From Myxococcus stipitatus (GTDB taxonomy: Bacteria > Myxococcota > Myxococcia > Myxococcales > Myxococcaceae), in assembly GCF_037414475.1 (NCBI RefSeq), contig NZ_CP147913.1:9682501-9746500 (forward strand): DNA of 64,000 nucleotides. The letters run 5' to 3'. Positions 16,938 to 26,073 of this stretch are shown in pieces; position 1 is the first letter of the stretch; every line of letters starts with the position of its first letter. The translations under genes and the position numbers were made by a program. Below the pieces are notes generated by a model that was not told where the DNA came from, ran no database searches, and was given only the letters and a program-made list of their open reading frames with translations.

Positions 16938-17756
16938 TCAGAACGACTGGCGCAGCAAGGCCTCCACCGCTGATTTCCGGCCTGGACTCAGGCGCAGCCG
17001 AGTCCCGTCCCGCAAGACGACCACCCAGCCTTTGTCCACATCGGGCTCCAGCTCTCGAATCCGGTTCACGTTGACCAGCGTGGAGCGATGGACCCGCACG
17101 AAGCACTTCGGGTCGAGCAGCTGCTCCACCCTGTTCAGGGTCTCGCGCAGCATGGGGCTGCGGCCTCCCGCGTGAAGCACGACGTAGTTGCCCTCGGCCT
17201 CGCACCAGTCCAGCTCCGCGACGGGGAGCAGCAGCACCTTGCCGTCCGTCTTCACCGCGATGCGCTCCAGATATCCCTCCGGAGCAGGCGGCGGAGGCTC
17301 CACGGCTTGGGGCCGATAGTCCGAGAGCAACGCGGACAACCGCTCCAGCATCCCCCGGTCGCGGCCGGTGGCGCACTGCCTTCGCGCCCGCTCCAGCGCA
17401 TCCTGGAAGCGTGCGTCGCTGAAGGGCTTGAGCAGATAGTCGAGCGCATTCACCTCGAAGGCCCGGACCGCGTACCGGTCAAATGCCGTCACGAAGATGA
17501 CCGGCGGCATCCGCTCGGGCCCGACCTCGCGCAACACGCCGAACCCGTCCAGCTCCGGCATCTGCACGTCGAGGAAGACCAGGTCCGGCGGATCTCGAAG
17601 GATGAGCTCCACCGCCTCCGGCCCGCCTTCGCACTCATGGATTGCCGAGACATCCTTCTCGCGCGAGAGCAGGTGGCGCACGTTGTCCCGCGCCAGCGGT
17701 TCGTCATCCACCACCAACACACGCATGCCGCCATCCACTGCCTTCGGGTCACGCAC
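16938..17756 (-). CDS. LytTR-family response regulator
   Basis: Two-component regulator of the LytR/AlgR type, 272 residues. The receiver domain covers about residues 11-130, with the acidic pair in VLVVDDEP, phosphoacceptor Asp63 in FLDVQMPELDG and the conserved Lys in LLKPF. A Pro-rich linker leads to the LytTR DNA-binding domain from about residue 165 (LERIAVKTDGKVLLL, then EGNYVVLHAGG and FVRVHRSTLVNVNRI). The GTG at 17756 overlaps the end of the kinase gene by eight bases and has GGGAGG upstream; an internal ATG 30 bases later is the alternative. With the kinase it forms a complete pair. Confidence 0.92.
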   Translation of the reverse strand: MRDPKAVDGGMRVLVVDDEPLARDNVRHLLSREKDVSAIHECEGGPEAVELILRDPPDLVFLDVQMPELDGFGVLREVGPERMPPVIFVTAFDRYAVRAFEVNALDYLLKPFSDARFQDALERARRQCATGRDRGMLERLSALLSDYRPQAVEPPPPAPEGYLERIAVKTDGKVLLLPVAELDWCEAEGNYVVLHAGGRSPMLRETLNRVEQLLDPKCFVRVHRSTLVNVNRIRELEPDVDKGWVVVLRDGTRLRLSPGRKSAVEALLRQSF

Positions 17757-18897
17757 GAGCCGTCACCTCCCGCCTACCTGAGTCTCCACCGTCGGACACC
17801 GCGAAGGGCAACACCACGCGGGCAATCACCCCACCCTCGGCGACCTCCGTCAGCGTCAAGCCAAACGCCTCACCGTGGAGTTGCTCGATTCGAGCCCGCG
17901 TATTGGCCACGCCAATCCCCAAGCCCGCCGTCGCGCCGGGCCGCAGCCCTGGACCGTTGTCCTGGACCTCGAGGACCAACAGCGCCCCCTGCCGCGTCGC
18001 GCGGACCTGGATGTGCCCCTTCGAACGCCGCCGAGAGGTGCCGTGCTTGATGGCGTTCTCCACGAGGGGTTGAAGCACGAGCGAGGGGACCCGCGCCTCC
18101 AAGGTCTCCGGCTCCGGGTTCAAGGACCACTCCAGCCGGGCACCGAACCGAAGCTGCTCGATCTCTAGATAGCGCCTCACCAGGTCCAGCTCCTCCGCTA
18201 GGGGAACCTCGTGGCTTCCTTGCCCCTCCAGACTGGCCCGCAGCAGCTCCCCGAGCCGCACGAGTGCATCCACCGCCTCCGGATTGCGTGACTGCCGCAC
18301 CAGACCGACCACGGCATTCAGCGTGTTGAAGAGGAAGTGGGGATCCAACTGGGCGCGAAGGGCCTGGAGCCGGGACTCGGCCAGCTGGGCCTTCCATCGG
18401 ACCTCGGCGAGCTCTCGCTCCCGGGCGCGGCGGACGGCGTTCAGCACGATCCAGGCGGCGAGGAACAACAGATACTCGAAGGTCCCCAGCGCGCCGCGCT
18501 CCAGGAGAACAGTCCGCAGCCCTTCGCCAAAGGACCGCCCCTGCGCTCCCCAGGCCTCGAGCACCGAGAGCATCGCGGAGAGCAGAAGCGCATGCAGCAG
18601 GACGAAGAGCCCCCCGATGGCGACGAGCATGCCAACCCGTCGACTCCCATCAGGTGTTCCTCGACCCACCTGCTGGAAAGTCGCCAGGATGAGCGGAGCC
18701 AGCGCTGCCCACGCGCTGTAGGGCACCAGGGCCATCGCCAGCTTGCCGCCGAACGCCGTGGGATCTCGGGCATAAGCTCCGACGGCATGAGGCAACGCGG
18801 CGAGCAGCCCCACCGCCATCCCAGCCAGCGACACACGCCACCAAGACGGAGGACGCCCATCCAGTCCCCATGGGACTCGCGACTCCCCCTGTTTCAC
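17749..18897 (-). CDS. LytS-type sensor histidine kinase
   Basis: Membrane sensor kinase of the His_kinase/LytS family, 382 residues. Four or five hydrophobic segments between about residues 20 and 155 form the sensor part. The phosphoacceptor His187 lies in LDPHFLFNTLNA, the family signature. The ATPase domain has the N box PLVENAIKHG and the G box VQDNGPGL, then GIGVANTRARIE. The GTG at 18897 has GAGAGGGA just upstream; the open frame further upstream overlaps the divergent gene's region and is unlikely to be translated. The partner regulator follows with an overlap. No ligand is inferred. Confidence 0.9.
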   Translation of the reverse strand: MKQGESRVPWGLDGRPPSWWRVSLAGMAVGLLAALPHAVGAYARDPTAFGGKLAMALVPYSAWAALAPLILATFQQVGRGTPDGSRRVGMLVAIGGLFVLLHALLLSAMLSVLEAWGAQGRSFGEGLRTVLLERGALGTFEYLLFLAAWIVLNAVRRARERELAEVRWKAQLAESRLQALRAQLDPHFLFNTLNAVVGLVRQSRNPEAVDALVRLGELLRASLEGQGSHEVPLAEELDLVRRYLEIEQLRFGARLEWSLNPEPETLEARVPSLVLQPLVENAIKHGTSRRRSKGHIQVRATRQGALLVLEVQDNGPGLRPGATAGLGIGVANTRARIEQLHGEAFGLTLTEVAEGGVIARVVLPFAVSDGGDSGRREVTARA

Positions 18898-19049
18898 GAC
18901 GTCCCTCTCGGCCAAGGCGGTGAAGCGTACTGGAAGCCCCCGCTTGTACAATGGCCTCCTCCGCACCTTGGCCACGACGAAAGCCCTTGCGCGAAGACCT
19001 GTCTCGTCACCATGGGCAACATCACTCTCCACCGAGCCGCTCGTACTCC

Positions 19050-19742
19050 GTGAACAGGACCCGCCCTGGCCAAGAGCCGCCTGAACCCCATGGACCCCGC
19101 CCCACGCCGACACGCGGGGTCGCCGGAACGTTGTACGCCGAGGAGGCCACGCCACCGCGCCCTCGCCGCCCACTCATCGCTGGCGTTGGCACCGCCTTGC
19201 TCGTGGCGCTGGGGCTCTCCGTTCCAGGCGTGGCCGCGGTCCTCCTCCGGCCCACCTCGAGGCCCCCCATCGAAGCCACCGCCCATGCGCCTCCGGCTCT
19301 CGCGCCGACCGGCCCCGTGAGGGTGTGCGTGCTCGAGTTCCGAGACCTGAGCGGGTCGCCGGCTCTCTCGACACTGAAGCAGGCCCTGGTGGAGAGCGTG
19401 GTCACCGATATCGGCCAGATGGCCGGGCTGCGGCTCATCGAACGCGGACAGCTCGACCTGCCGCTGAAGGAGCAGGACTTCACCCACGGCTCGCGAGTGG
19501 ACCCCGAGACACGCGCCCGACTCGGACGCATCATCGGCGCGGAGGTGGTGGTCCTTGGCAGCTTCCAACAGGCAGGCTCCGTCCTGCGCGCATCGGCGAG
19601 GTTCGTCCACGTCGAGACCGGTGAGGTGCTCGACACCGCACGCGTGGAAGGACCCGCCCTCAATCCCCTCGAGGTCCAGGATGCACTCGCCATCGAGGTT
19701 CGTTCGCTGCTTCCCCGTCTGCTCGCGAGGCTGAGACCATGA
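19050..19742 (+). CDS. CsgG/FlgO-like envelope protein
   Basis: Product of about 230 residues with one N-terminal hydrophobic segment (LIAGVGTALLVALGLSVPG), so membrane-anchored or exported. The C-terminal two thirds resemble the CsgG/FlgO fold: VRVCVLEFRDLSG, ALVESVVTDIGQMAGLRLIE, RGQLDLPLKEQDF and IIGAEVVVLGSFQQAG, then a final strand VHVETGEVLDTARV. FlgO-like proteins are outer-membrane-associated, and CsgG itself is a secretion pore. The start is uncertain: GTG 19050 is chosen, TTG 19131 is possible, and neither has a strong ribosome site. The stop overlaps the next gene as ATGA. Confidence 0.65.
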   Translation: MNRTRPGQEPPEPHGPRPTPTRGVAGTLYAEEATPPRPRRPLIAGVGTALLVALGLSVPGVAAVLLRPTSRPPIEATAHAPPALAPTGPVRVCVLEFRDLSGSPALSTLKQALVESVVTDIGQMAGLRLIERGQLDLPLKEQDFTHGSRVDPETRARLGRIIGAEVVVLGSFQQAGSVLRASARFVHVETGEVLDTARVEGPALNPLEVQDALAIEVRSLLPRLLARLRP

Positions 19743-21169
19743 AAGCCGCACCGGGGCTTCTGCTTGTTCTCCTGCCCCTCCACCTCGTCCTCGCGGCCCC
19801 GCGTCCACCGCCCGGTCCCGTGGCGGTGATGCCCTTTCGCAACCTCAACGCGGATGCCGCGCAGAACTGGCTCGCGCGAGGCATGGCGGAGACGTTGGTC
19901 TCCGACCTCCGCTCCAGTGGGAACATGGTGCTGGTGGAGCGGGAGCAACTCGACGCGGCCATCGCCGAGCTGAAGCTCCAGACAGAAGCCGTCACCACTG
20001 AATCGTCCGCGGTCCGCGTGGGTCGACTCGTCGGCGCGCGCACCATCGTCATCGGAAGCCTCCAGCGCGCCGGGGACACGCTGCGCATCAACGCACGCTT
20101 CATCGACGTGGAGACAGGAACCGTGCTCGACAGCGCCAAGGTCACCGGGCGAGCGGATCGAGTCTTCGCCTTGCAGGACGAAATGGCCGCGAAGCTGCTC
20201 GGCTCGCCTGTGAAGCCCCGAGCGAAGCGGCCCTCGGGACCTCAGGCCGTGAGGACCCTGGAGACCTACGGGCGCGCCCTCGAAACGAAGTCGCAGGAGG
20301 AGCGCGCCGCGCTGCTGCGGGCGACGCTGGAGGAGGCCCCAGCCTTCGACTACGCCCGTGATGAACTGGCGCGCATGGAGGCACGGCTGGCCGAACTTGC
20401 CCAGAAAGCGACGTCGCATTGGGCGGCGTTGGAGTCCAGTCTGCGGGCCACGATGCAGGACCCCGCGCTCCCCTTGGAAGAACGGTCGGCGGCGGCGCTG
20501 CGACTGCTGGACATCAACTATCCCCGAGCGCGCTGGCGCACCCTCCTCCAGGACGCGAATCGAATCCTCTCGCTGGAGCTTCCCGTCTATCAAGGCCGCC
20601 TCCCAGCGGAACAAGCCGCATACGCTCGCTTCGTGGCGTTGGATGGATTGCGCGACTGGGATGCCGCTCTCGAAGCGGGCGACACCTTCCTGCGCACCTA
20701 CCCTCACGCGGAGAGCGCCCTCGCCATCGATGGCGCGATGCGCGGCCTTACGCTGCGCCTGGCCGAAGACCGCCGGCGTCTCAAACAGGCGCACGATTAC
20801 ATCGCCCAATTGGAACAAGAGACCGCCGTGAAGGTCGTGATCCTCGAGCACCAGGGATTGCCAACCACCGAGGCGCTGCGCCTGCTCGACGAGGCGCGGT
20901 GCGATTCGTTCGCCTTTCCTCAACAGTTCGAACACGCGCTGCGGCCCTGCCGTGCCTACTATGAGAAGTGGGGACCCGGGACACAGTTCGTCGAGAAACA
21001 CGCCGCTCGGGAAGCACGGGATGCGGAAATCGTCGCATTGATCGCCCTCCGGCGATTCGCCGAGGCCCGCGAGCGCCTCGCGGCATTCCGGTCCGCGGAC
21101 CCCGAGGGTGAACGCGACAGCGCCGCGAGAAGCGCAGTGCTTGGCATCCGGCGAGACGAAGAGGACTGA
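19739..21169 (+). CDS. CsgG/FlgO-domain protein with C-terminal helical region
   Basis: A 476-residue secreted protein with a signal peptide (residues 1-19, APGLLLVLLPLHLVLA). The N-terminal domain of about 150 residues repeats the fold of its neighbour: VAVMPFRNLNADAAQNWLAR, ETLVSDLRSSGNMVLVEREQ, VGARTIVIGSLQRAG and FIDVETGTVLDSAKV. The remainder is long, Ala/Glu-rich and helical (TPR-like), with a few Cys near the end. The ATG overlaps the preceding stop as ATGA, so the two are translationally coupled and may form a complex. Known relatives assemble lipoprotein scaffolds in the outer membrane; the role here is inferred. Confidence 0.7.
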   Translation: MKAAPGLLLVLLPLHLVLAAPRPPPGPVAVMPFRNLNADAAQNWLARGMAETLVSDLRSSGNMVLVEREQLDAAIAELKLQTEAVTTESSAVRVGRLVGARTIVIGSLQRAGDTLRINARFIDVETGTVLDSAKVTGRADRVFALQDEMAAKLLGSPVKPRAKRPSGPQAVRTLETYGRALETKSQEERAALLRATLEEAPAFDYARDELARMEARLAELAQKATSHWAALESSLRATMQDPALPLEERSAAALRLLDINYPRARWRTLLQDANRILSLELPVYQGRLPAEQAAYARFVALDGLRDWDAALEAGDTFLRTYPHAESALAIDGAMRGLTLRLAEDRRRLKQAHDYIAQLEQETAVKVVILEHQGLPTTEALRLLDEARCDSFAFPQQFEHALRPCRAYYEKWGPGTQFVEKHAAREARDAEIVALIALRRFAEARERLAAFRSADPEGERDSAARSAVLGIRRDEED

Positions 21170-21199
21170 GGGCGCGGCGCTCATCCACGCGCCGCGCCC
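21170..21199. terminator. Hairpin between convergent genes
   Basis: Perfect 11-bp GC stem GGGCGCGGCGC/GCGCCGCGCCC around an 8-base loop, starting at the base after the TGA stop. It sits between two convergent genes and is a likely bidirectional terminator, although no T-run follows. Confidence 0.6.
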
Positions 21200-21214
21200 G
21201 TTCCAACTTGAGTG

Positions 21215-23071
21215 CTACAGCGCAATCTTCGAGACGAACACGTCCCACTTGCCCTTCATCACTTGCCCGTCGAGATAGCCTTCGCCTTCGACCATGCCCC
21301 CGAGCAGGACTTCGCCGGACATGTTCACGATGATGCCCGTCGCGTTCACGGCCCTGGCCTCTTCGTAGTACATCGCCGGAGCCTGCTGCTTGATGAACTG
21401 GAGCGTGCCGTTGAAGTCCACCTTCGCCACGAAGGCGTGGGCCGCGCTCGCCATCGTGTTCGTCACCGACGTCACGTCCCCCCAGGCGCTTCCCGTCAGA
21501 TAGATGCCGTCCGAGTCAGCGTAGCCATTCCGGGCCCAGGCCCCCGCGCCGGTGTCGAGCTCCCAGACCCACTGCTTGACGCCCGCGGAGTTGAACTTCA
21601 CGAGGTAGGGCTTGCGTCCCACGGTGACGTTGGGGAGACCATCCAGCCCACCGGCCCCGAAGCCCGTCACGTACACGTTCTCCGCCGCATCCAGCATGGC
21701 GCCATCGAGCCAGGTGTCGGTGTTGGCCACGCCCAGCATCCGCGTCCACTGCTTCACGCCGCTGCCGTCGTACTTGATGATGAACGCGTCCTGTGTCCCC
21801 GTCCGCGCGACACCATCCAAACCCGCGTTCGTATAGCCGGAGACGTAGACATTGCCCGCGCTATCCGCCGTGGCCCGCGTCGGCCGGACCATCCCTTGGG
21901 GCGCACCGAATTGACGGGTCCACAAGCGGTTGCCCGCCGCGTCGTACTTGGCGACGAAGCCGTCCATGAGTCCCACGCGCGTGTTCCCGTCCAGATTGCC
22001 CGTCGTCGTGCCCGCGATGAAGGCGTTGTCCGAGGCATCCACCGACACGCCATTGGCCTCCGTCTGCGCTCCCGCGACCCCCAACTGCCGCGTCCATCCC
22101 CACACGCCGGTGTAGCGGTAGCGCGTGATGAACGCATCCCTCCCTCCGCTGCTCGGCGTGCCTTGAATGGAGCCGTTCGTGTACCCTGCGACGTAGATCT
22201 CCTCGAACCTCTTGTTCCGGGCGACGCCATTGCCCACGGTCATCGCGCCAGGCGCGCCAATCTGCCGGTGGAACACCCGGGAGCCATCCGGGAAGTGCAT
22301 CGTGAGGAAGCTGTCCGTGGTGCCCACCATGGCCAGCCCTCCGAGCCCGACGCTGGTGACACCCGTGGTGTAGGCGCGGCCCGCCGGGTCCCCCGTCATG
22401 TCATTGACATAGGAAATCCCATTCGCCGCCCCCATCAGCCTCGTCCATGCCGACGGGGTGGCGTCGTACGACAGGCAGCCGAACAGCTCCAACCCACCGA
22501 TGGACAGCGTCACAATGCCCGCGCGCGAGTCGTTGTCGTCCGTCGCCAGCAACCGGTACTTCAGATACGAGCCAGGCGACGCGACGGTGAATTCGCGCCG
22601 CTCGTTTCCAGCCCAGTTGGTTTGATTGCTCCGCGTGTCCACCACCACCCACGCGGTGCCGTTCCATCCCTCGAGCTTCCAATCTTTCGGCGCACGCGAG
22701 GTGATGCTGCCGTTCGCGTACTGGATGGCGTAGCTCGTCACCTCCACCTTCTTGCCGCCGCCGAACTCGTACGCCAGCCAGGCTGGCGTCTGGCCGCGGG
22801 GGGAGAGCCAGAAGGTGTAGCTGCTGTCGAAGGCCTTCCACGGGGCGTAGTCCGACATGTCATCGAAGATGCCCGAGCTGGTGACGATTCCCGTGGGGGT
22901 GGTGTTCCCCGTCATCACCGGCACCGTGTTGAAGCAGGTGGTGGACGTCACCTCCTGCGTCACCCGTCCTTCGTCCGACGACTCCGCGACGGCAGGCTCC
23001 TCTCCCTGGCAGCCCAGGAGCGCCAGCGCCCCCGCCAGGAAACCTCCTCGCACCGCATTCAGTAGCCGCAT
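21215..23071 (-). CDS. Lipoprotein with discoidin-like and SBBP beta-propeller repeats
   Basis: A 618-residue predicted lipoprotein: signal MRLLNAVRGGFLAGALALLGC with lipobox Cys21. Residues of about 50-190 look like an F5/8 type C (discoidin-like) domain (WKAFDSSYTFWLSP, then GQTPAWLAYEFGGGK and LEGWNGTAWVVVD). The rest is a propeller of SBBP-type repeats, each with W(T)R(Q)LG, NGV and AG(T/Y)T segments, for example FIAGTTTGNLDGNT and VYVSGYTNAGLDG. Such proteins are expected on the cell surface, binding glycans or proteins. The ATG at 23071 is chosen for the lipobox. It is convergent with the CsgG-like pair. Confidence 0.82.
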   Translation of the reverse strand: MRLLNAVRGGFLAGALALLGCQGEEPAVAESSDEGRVTQEVTSTTCFNTVPVMTGNTTPTGIVTSSGIFDDMSDYAPWKAFDSSYTFWLSPRGQTPAWLAYEFGGGKKVEVTSYAIQYANGSITSRAPKDWKLEGWNGTAWVVVDTRSNQTNWAGNERREFTVASPGSYLKYRLLATDDNDSRAGIVTLSIGGLELFGCLSYDATPSAWTRLMGAANGISYVNDMTGDPAGRAYTTGVTSVGLGGLAMVGTTDSFLTMHFPDGSRVFHRQIGAPGAMTVGNGVARNKRFEEIYVAGYTNGSIQGTPSSGGRDAFITRYRYTGVWGWTRQLGVAGAQTEANGVSVDASDNAFIAGTTTGNLDGNTRVGLMDGFVAKYDAAGNRLWTRQFGAPQGMVRPTRATADSAGNVYVSGYTNAGLDGVARTGTQDAFIIKYDGSGVKQWTRMLGVANTDTWLDGAMLDAAENVYVTGFGAGGLDGLPNVTVGRKPYLVKFNSAGVKQWVWELDTGAGAWARNGYADSDGIYLTGSAWGDVTSVTNTMASAAHAFVAKVDFNGTLQFIKQQAPAMYYEEARAVNATGIIVNMSGEVLLGGMVEGEGYLDGQVMKGKWDVFVSKIAL

Positions 23072-23152
23072 CCGTGTCTGCTCCCTTGCCGCGAACAAGA
23101 AGTGCTCGCGTCCCCACGGATAGCGCTCCCCCTCTTCAGGGCCGGGAGGTAT

Positions 23153-23188
23153 GTGACGAACCCGCCCGGGCAAGGGACGAAACCGCCC
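23153..23188. promoter_or_regulatory. Two 15-bp direct repeats, 21-bp phase
   Basis: GTGACGAACCCGCCC at 23153-23167 and GGGACGAAACCGCCC at 23174-23188, 21 bp start to start, about 80-120 bp upstream of the SBBP lipoprotein gene on the minus strand. The spacing equals two helical turns, as expected for paired regulator sites. A similar GTGACAAAACTACCCC lies at 12218 upstream of the patatin gene. Confidence 0.35.
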
Positions 23189-23315
23189 TTCCCTGGGATG
23201 AGACCTGAATCACGGTTCATGTTTTCGGGTACTTGCGAGCAGGCGGGATTCTCCACGCGCTGCGTCGAACGATTCGGCCTTGCTCCGAGGAGACCAAACC
23301 CATTGAATCGCGTGC

Positions 23316-24575
23316 ATGCGATTCCTGCGTGAGCTGCGCTCGGTGCTCAATCTGACAGTGCTGGTGGCCGGGCTTGGCTACTTCGTCGACCTCTTCGACA
23401 TCACGTTGTTCGGCGTGGTCCGCGCCGCCTCGCTCCGGGACATCGGCATCACCCAGCCGGAGGACGTGCTGTCCAAGGGCATCCTCATCTACAACTGTCA
23501 GATGGTGGGGATGATGGTGGGCGGCCTGCTCTGGGGCGTGCTCGCGGACAAGCGCGGACGGCTCTCCGTGATGTTCGGCTCCATCCTGCTCTACTCGTTC
23601 GCCAACCTGGCCAACGCCTTCGCGTGGGACGTGACGAGCTACGCGGTGTTCCGCTTCCTTGGCGGAGTGGGCCTGGCCGGGGAGCTGGGCGCGGCCATCA
23701 CGCTGGTCGCCGAGTCACTGCCCAAGGACAAGCGTGGCCTGGGCACCACGGTGGTGGCGACGCTCGGCATGTTGGGAATCGTCGCCGCGGCCTTCGTGGG
23801 CCAGCACCTGCACTGGAAGACGGCCTACCTCACCGGCGGCTTCATGGGCCTGGCCCTGCTGTTCGCGCGCTTCAAGGTCTCCGAGTCCGAGCTCTTCACC
23901 AAGAAGACGGACCCGTCCCGCGCCAATCCCCTGCTGCTCCTCCAGGGGGGCCGCTTCCTCAAGTACATCTGCTGCATCCTGATTGGCGTGCCCATCTACT
24001 TCACCACGGGCATCCTCTTCACCTTCGCCCCGGAGCTGACGTCGGGCCTCAACGTCCAGGGCACCGTGACGGCCGGCAACGCCATCCTCTATGGCTCCAT
24101 CGGCCTGACGCTGGGAGACCTCCTGGCGGGTCTGTTCAGCCAGTGGCTCAAGAGCCGCAAGCGCGCGGTGGCGCTGAACCTGGTGGGCGGCTTCGTGCTG
24201 ATGCTCGTCTACGGGCTGACCCCGGGGCTCACCAGCACCGTCGTCTACCTCCTCACGTTCCTCATCGGCATCATGGTGGGCTACTGGGCGGTGCTCGTGA
24301 CGATGGCCGCCGAGCAGTTCGGCACCAACATCCGCGGCACGGTGGCGACGACGGTGCCCAACTTCGTCCGAGGCTCCGCGGTCTTCGCCGCCACCGGCTT
24401 CGCCTTCCTCAAGGGCCACATCTCCGTGCCCGCGGCGGCCATCACGGTGGGCACCCTCTGCTTCGGCCTCGCGCTGCTCGCGCTGACCCGCCTGGAGGAG
24501 ACCTTCCACCGGGACCTCGACTACGAGGAGACCCCGCCCGACACCGTCGCGGTGGGCTCCTCGCAGCCGTCCTGA
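23316..24575 (+). CDS. Major facilitator superfamily transporter
   Basis: Inner-membrane transporter of 419 residues with about 12 hydrophobic segments. The MFS loop 2-3 motif is GVLADKRGRLSVM and the fourth-helix region is FRFLGGVGLAGELGAAI, a pattern seen in metabolite/H+ symporters (sugar, aromatic acid or organic anion porters). The second half shows the related motif around FSQWLKSRKRAVAL. The ATG at 23316 is the first start; the ribosome site is weak. It is convergent with the P450 gene, only 4 bp between stops. Substrate unknown. Confidence 0.88.
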   Translation: MRFLRELRSVLNLTVLVAGLGYFVDLFDITLFGVVRAASLRDIGITQPEDVLSKGILIYNCQMVGMMVGGLLWGVLADKRGRLSVMFGSILLYSFANLANAFAWDVTSYAVFRFLGGVGLAGELGAAITLVAESLPKDKRGLGTTVVATLGMLGIVAAAFVGQHLHWKTAYLTGGFMGLALLFARFKVSESELFTKKTDPSRANPLLLLQGGRFLKYICCILIGVPIYFTTGILFTFAPELTSGLNVQGTVTAGNAILYGSIGLTLGDLLAGLFSQWLKSRKRAVALNLVGGFVLMLVYGLTPGLTSTVVYLLTFLIGIMVGYWAVLVTMAAEQFGTNIRGTVATTVPNFVRGSAVFAATGFAFLKGHISVPAAAITVGTLCFGLALLALTRLEETFHRDLDYEETPPDTVAVGSSQPS

Positions 24576-24579
24576 GCCC

Positions 24580-25950
24580 TCAGCCCTGACGGGCGCGCAT
24601 GCGCACGGGCATCCCGTGCTTGGGCACGAACGTCAGGCGCGTCTGCCACTCCACGGGCGTCTTGCCCAGGTACTCCACGTCCAGTTGCTGGAGCACCGCG
24701 GCCAGCGTCTGCACGGTGTCCACCTGGGACATGTGCTGGCCCACGCAGATGCGCTGCCCGGCGCCGAACGGCACGTAGGCGCACTTGTGCATGCCCACCA
24801 TCCGCTCCGGCAGGAAGCGGTCCGGGTCGAACTTCTCCGGGTCCTGCCAGTGGTCCGGGTGCCGGTGGATGGCGTAGGGGCACAGGAGCAACTGCGTGCC
24901 CTTGGGCAGCATCACCCCGCCGACCTCCACCGCGTTCGCCGTCTCGCGGAGGATGGTCCACGCCGGAGGACACAGCCGGTTGATCTCCTGCACCACGCGG
25001 TGGGTGTACGGGAGCTTCGCCACGTCCTCGTAGCGGGGCGGCGCGCCCCCCGTCACGCCTTGGACCTCCTCGCGGATGGCCTGGGTGACTTCGGGATGCT
25101 GGGTGCAGGCGTGGATGGCCCACGTCAGGGACGTGGCGATCATCTCGAAGCTCGCGCCGAAGAGGTTCACGATTTCGTCGCGCACCTCGCGATCAGTCAT
25201 CGACTCGCCGGAGTCCCGCGCCTTCGCCTCCACGAGCATGGACAGCAGCGTGATGTCGCCGTCCTCGGTGCCCCTGCCCCGCCGCTTTCCGATCCGCTCG
25301 TAGATCCACCCGTTGATGAGCTTGACCGAGGTGAACACCCGCTCGCCTCGCGGGTCCATCCTGGGAAGAAGGTTGTAGAGGAGCACCGACATGGGCGAGA
25401 CGCGCCGGCCGAAGACGTCGATGGCATCCATGATGCGGTCGAAGTAGGCGATCTCCGGCTGCTCCTCGAAGCAGGTGCGCCACATCACGCCGAACATCAG
25501 GCGCGCCCCTTCCGTGTACATGTCGAAGGACTCACCCCGGGCGCCCATCTCCTTCCAGCGCTCCACGGACTTGGCCAGCTCCTCGCTGAAGATGCCGGAC
25601 CACAGCCGCACCTTGTCCTTGTGGAACAGCGGCTGGACCATGTGGCGCTGCCGCTTCCAGTGGTCTCCCCGGCTCACCGTGAGCCCGTTTCCGTTGAAGG
25701 GATTGTCGATGAGCGGCTTGGGGAAGGACTGGGGCTCGTCGATGAGCACCCGCTTGACGTCCACGGGGTTGCGCAGGAAGGCGATGGGCGTCTTGTAGAC
25801 CTGAACCAAGGACACATCGCCGTAACGGGCGTGGAGCTTGTTGGCCAAGGCCAACGGCTCCGTCAACATTGGAAAGAAGCTTCCCAGCACGGGCAGTCCC
25901 CGGGGGCCGGCGAGGCGGCGCCTGGGGGATGAGGAAACTGAGGTGTCCAT
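24580..25950 (-). CDS. Cytochrome P450
   Basis: Soluble haem monooxygenase of 456 residues. The haem-binding loop is FGAGQRICVG with the thiolate ligand Cys402; the K-helix ExxR motif is EINR in VQEINRLCPPAW, followed by the PERF-like region DPDRFLPERM. The I helix reads FGASFEMIATSLTW. Aligned on the usual (A/G)Gx(D/E)TT it keeps the acid (Glu269) but has Met270-Ile271 where Thr is expected, so oxygen activation may differ or the enzyme may not be a classic hydroxylase. The ATG at 25950 gives the standard proline-rich start (LAGPRGLPVLGSF). No ferredoxin or reductase gene is nearby. Confidence 0.95.
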   Translation of the reverse strand: MDTSVSSSPRRRLAGPRGLPVLGSFFPMLTEPLALANKLHARYGDVSLVQVYKTPIAFLRNPVDVKRVLIDEPQSFPKPLIDNPFNGNGLTVSRGDHWKRQRHMVQPLFHKDKVRLWSGIFSEELAKSVERWKEMGARGESFDMYTEGARLMFGVMWRTCFEEQPEIAYFDRIMDAIDVFGRRVSPMSVLLYNLLPRMDPRGERVFTSVKLINGWIYERIGKRRGRGTEDGDITLLSMLVEAKARDSGESMTDREVRDEIVNLFGASFEMIATSLTWAIHACTQHPEVTQAIREEVQGVTGGAPPRYEDVAKLPYTHRVVQEINRLCPPAWTILRETANAVEVGGVMLPKGTQLLLCPYAIHRHPDHWQDPEKFDPDRFLPERMVGMHKCAYVPFGAGQRICVGQHMSQVDTVQTLAAVLQQLDVEYLGKTPVEWQTRLTFVPKHGMPVRMRARQG

Positions 25951-26073
25951 GACCCCGATTTGCTCGTTTCGCCCGCGCGCCGTCAAGATTGCCTCGCACT
26001 GACCTGAATCCGACGTCCGGCCCCGCGCCCGTTGCGCACGAAGGCATCGGCGCCCTATCCCCTGCTCCAAGCC

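Noticed and set aside
19022..21184. 720-residue minus-strand frame across the two CsgG-like genes
   Set aside because: Antisense shadow; the plus-strand genes have a signal peptide, conserved motifs and an ATGA overlap.
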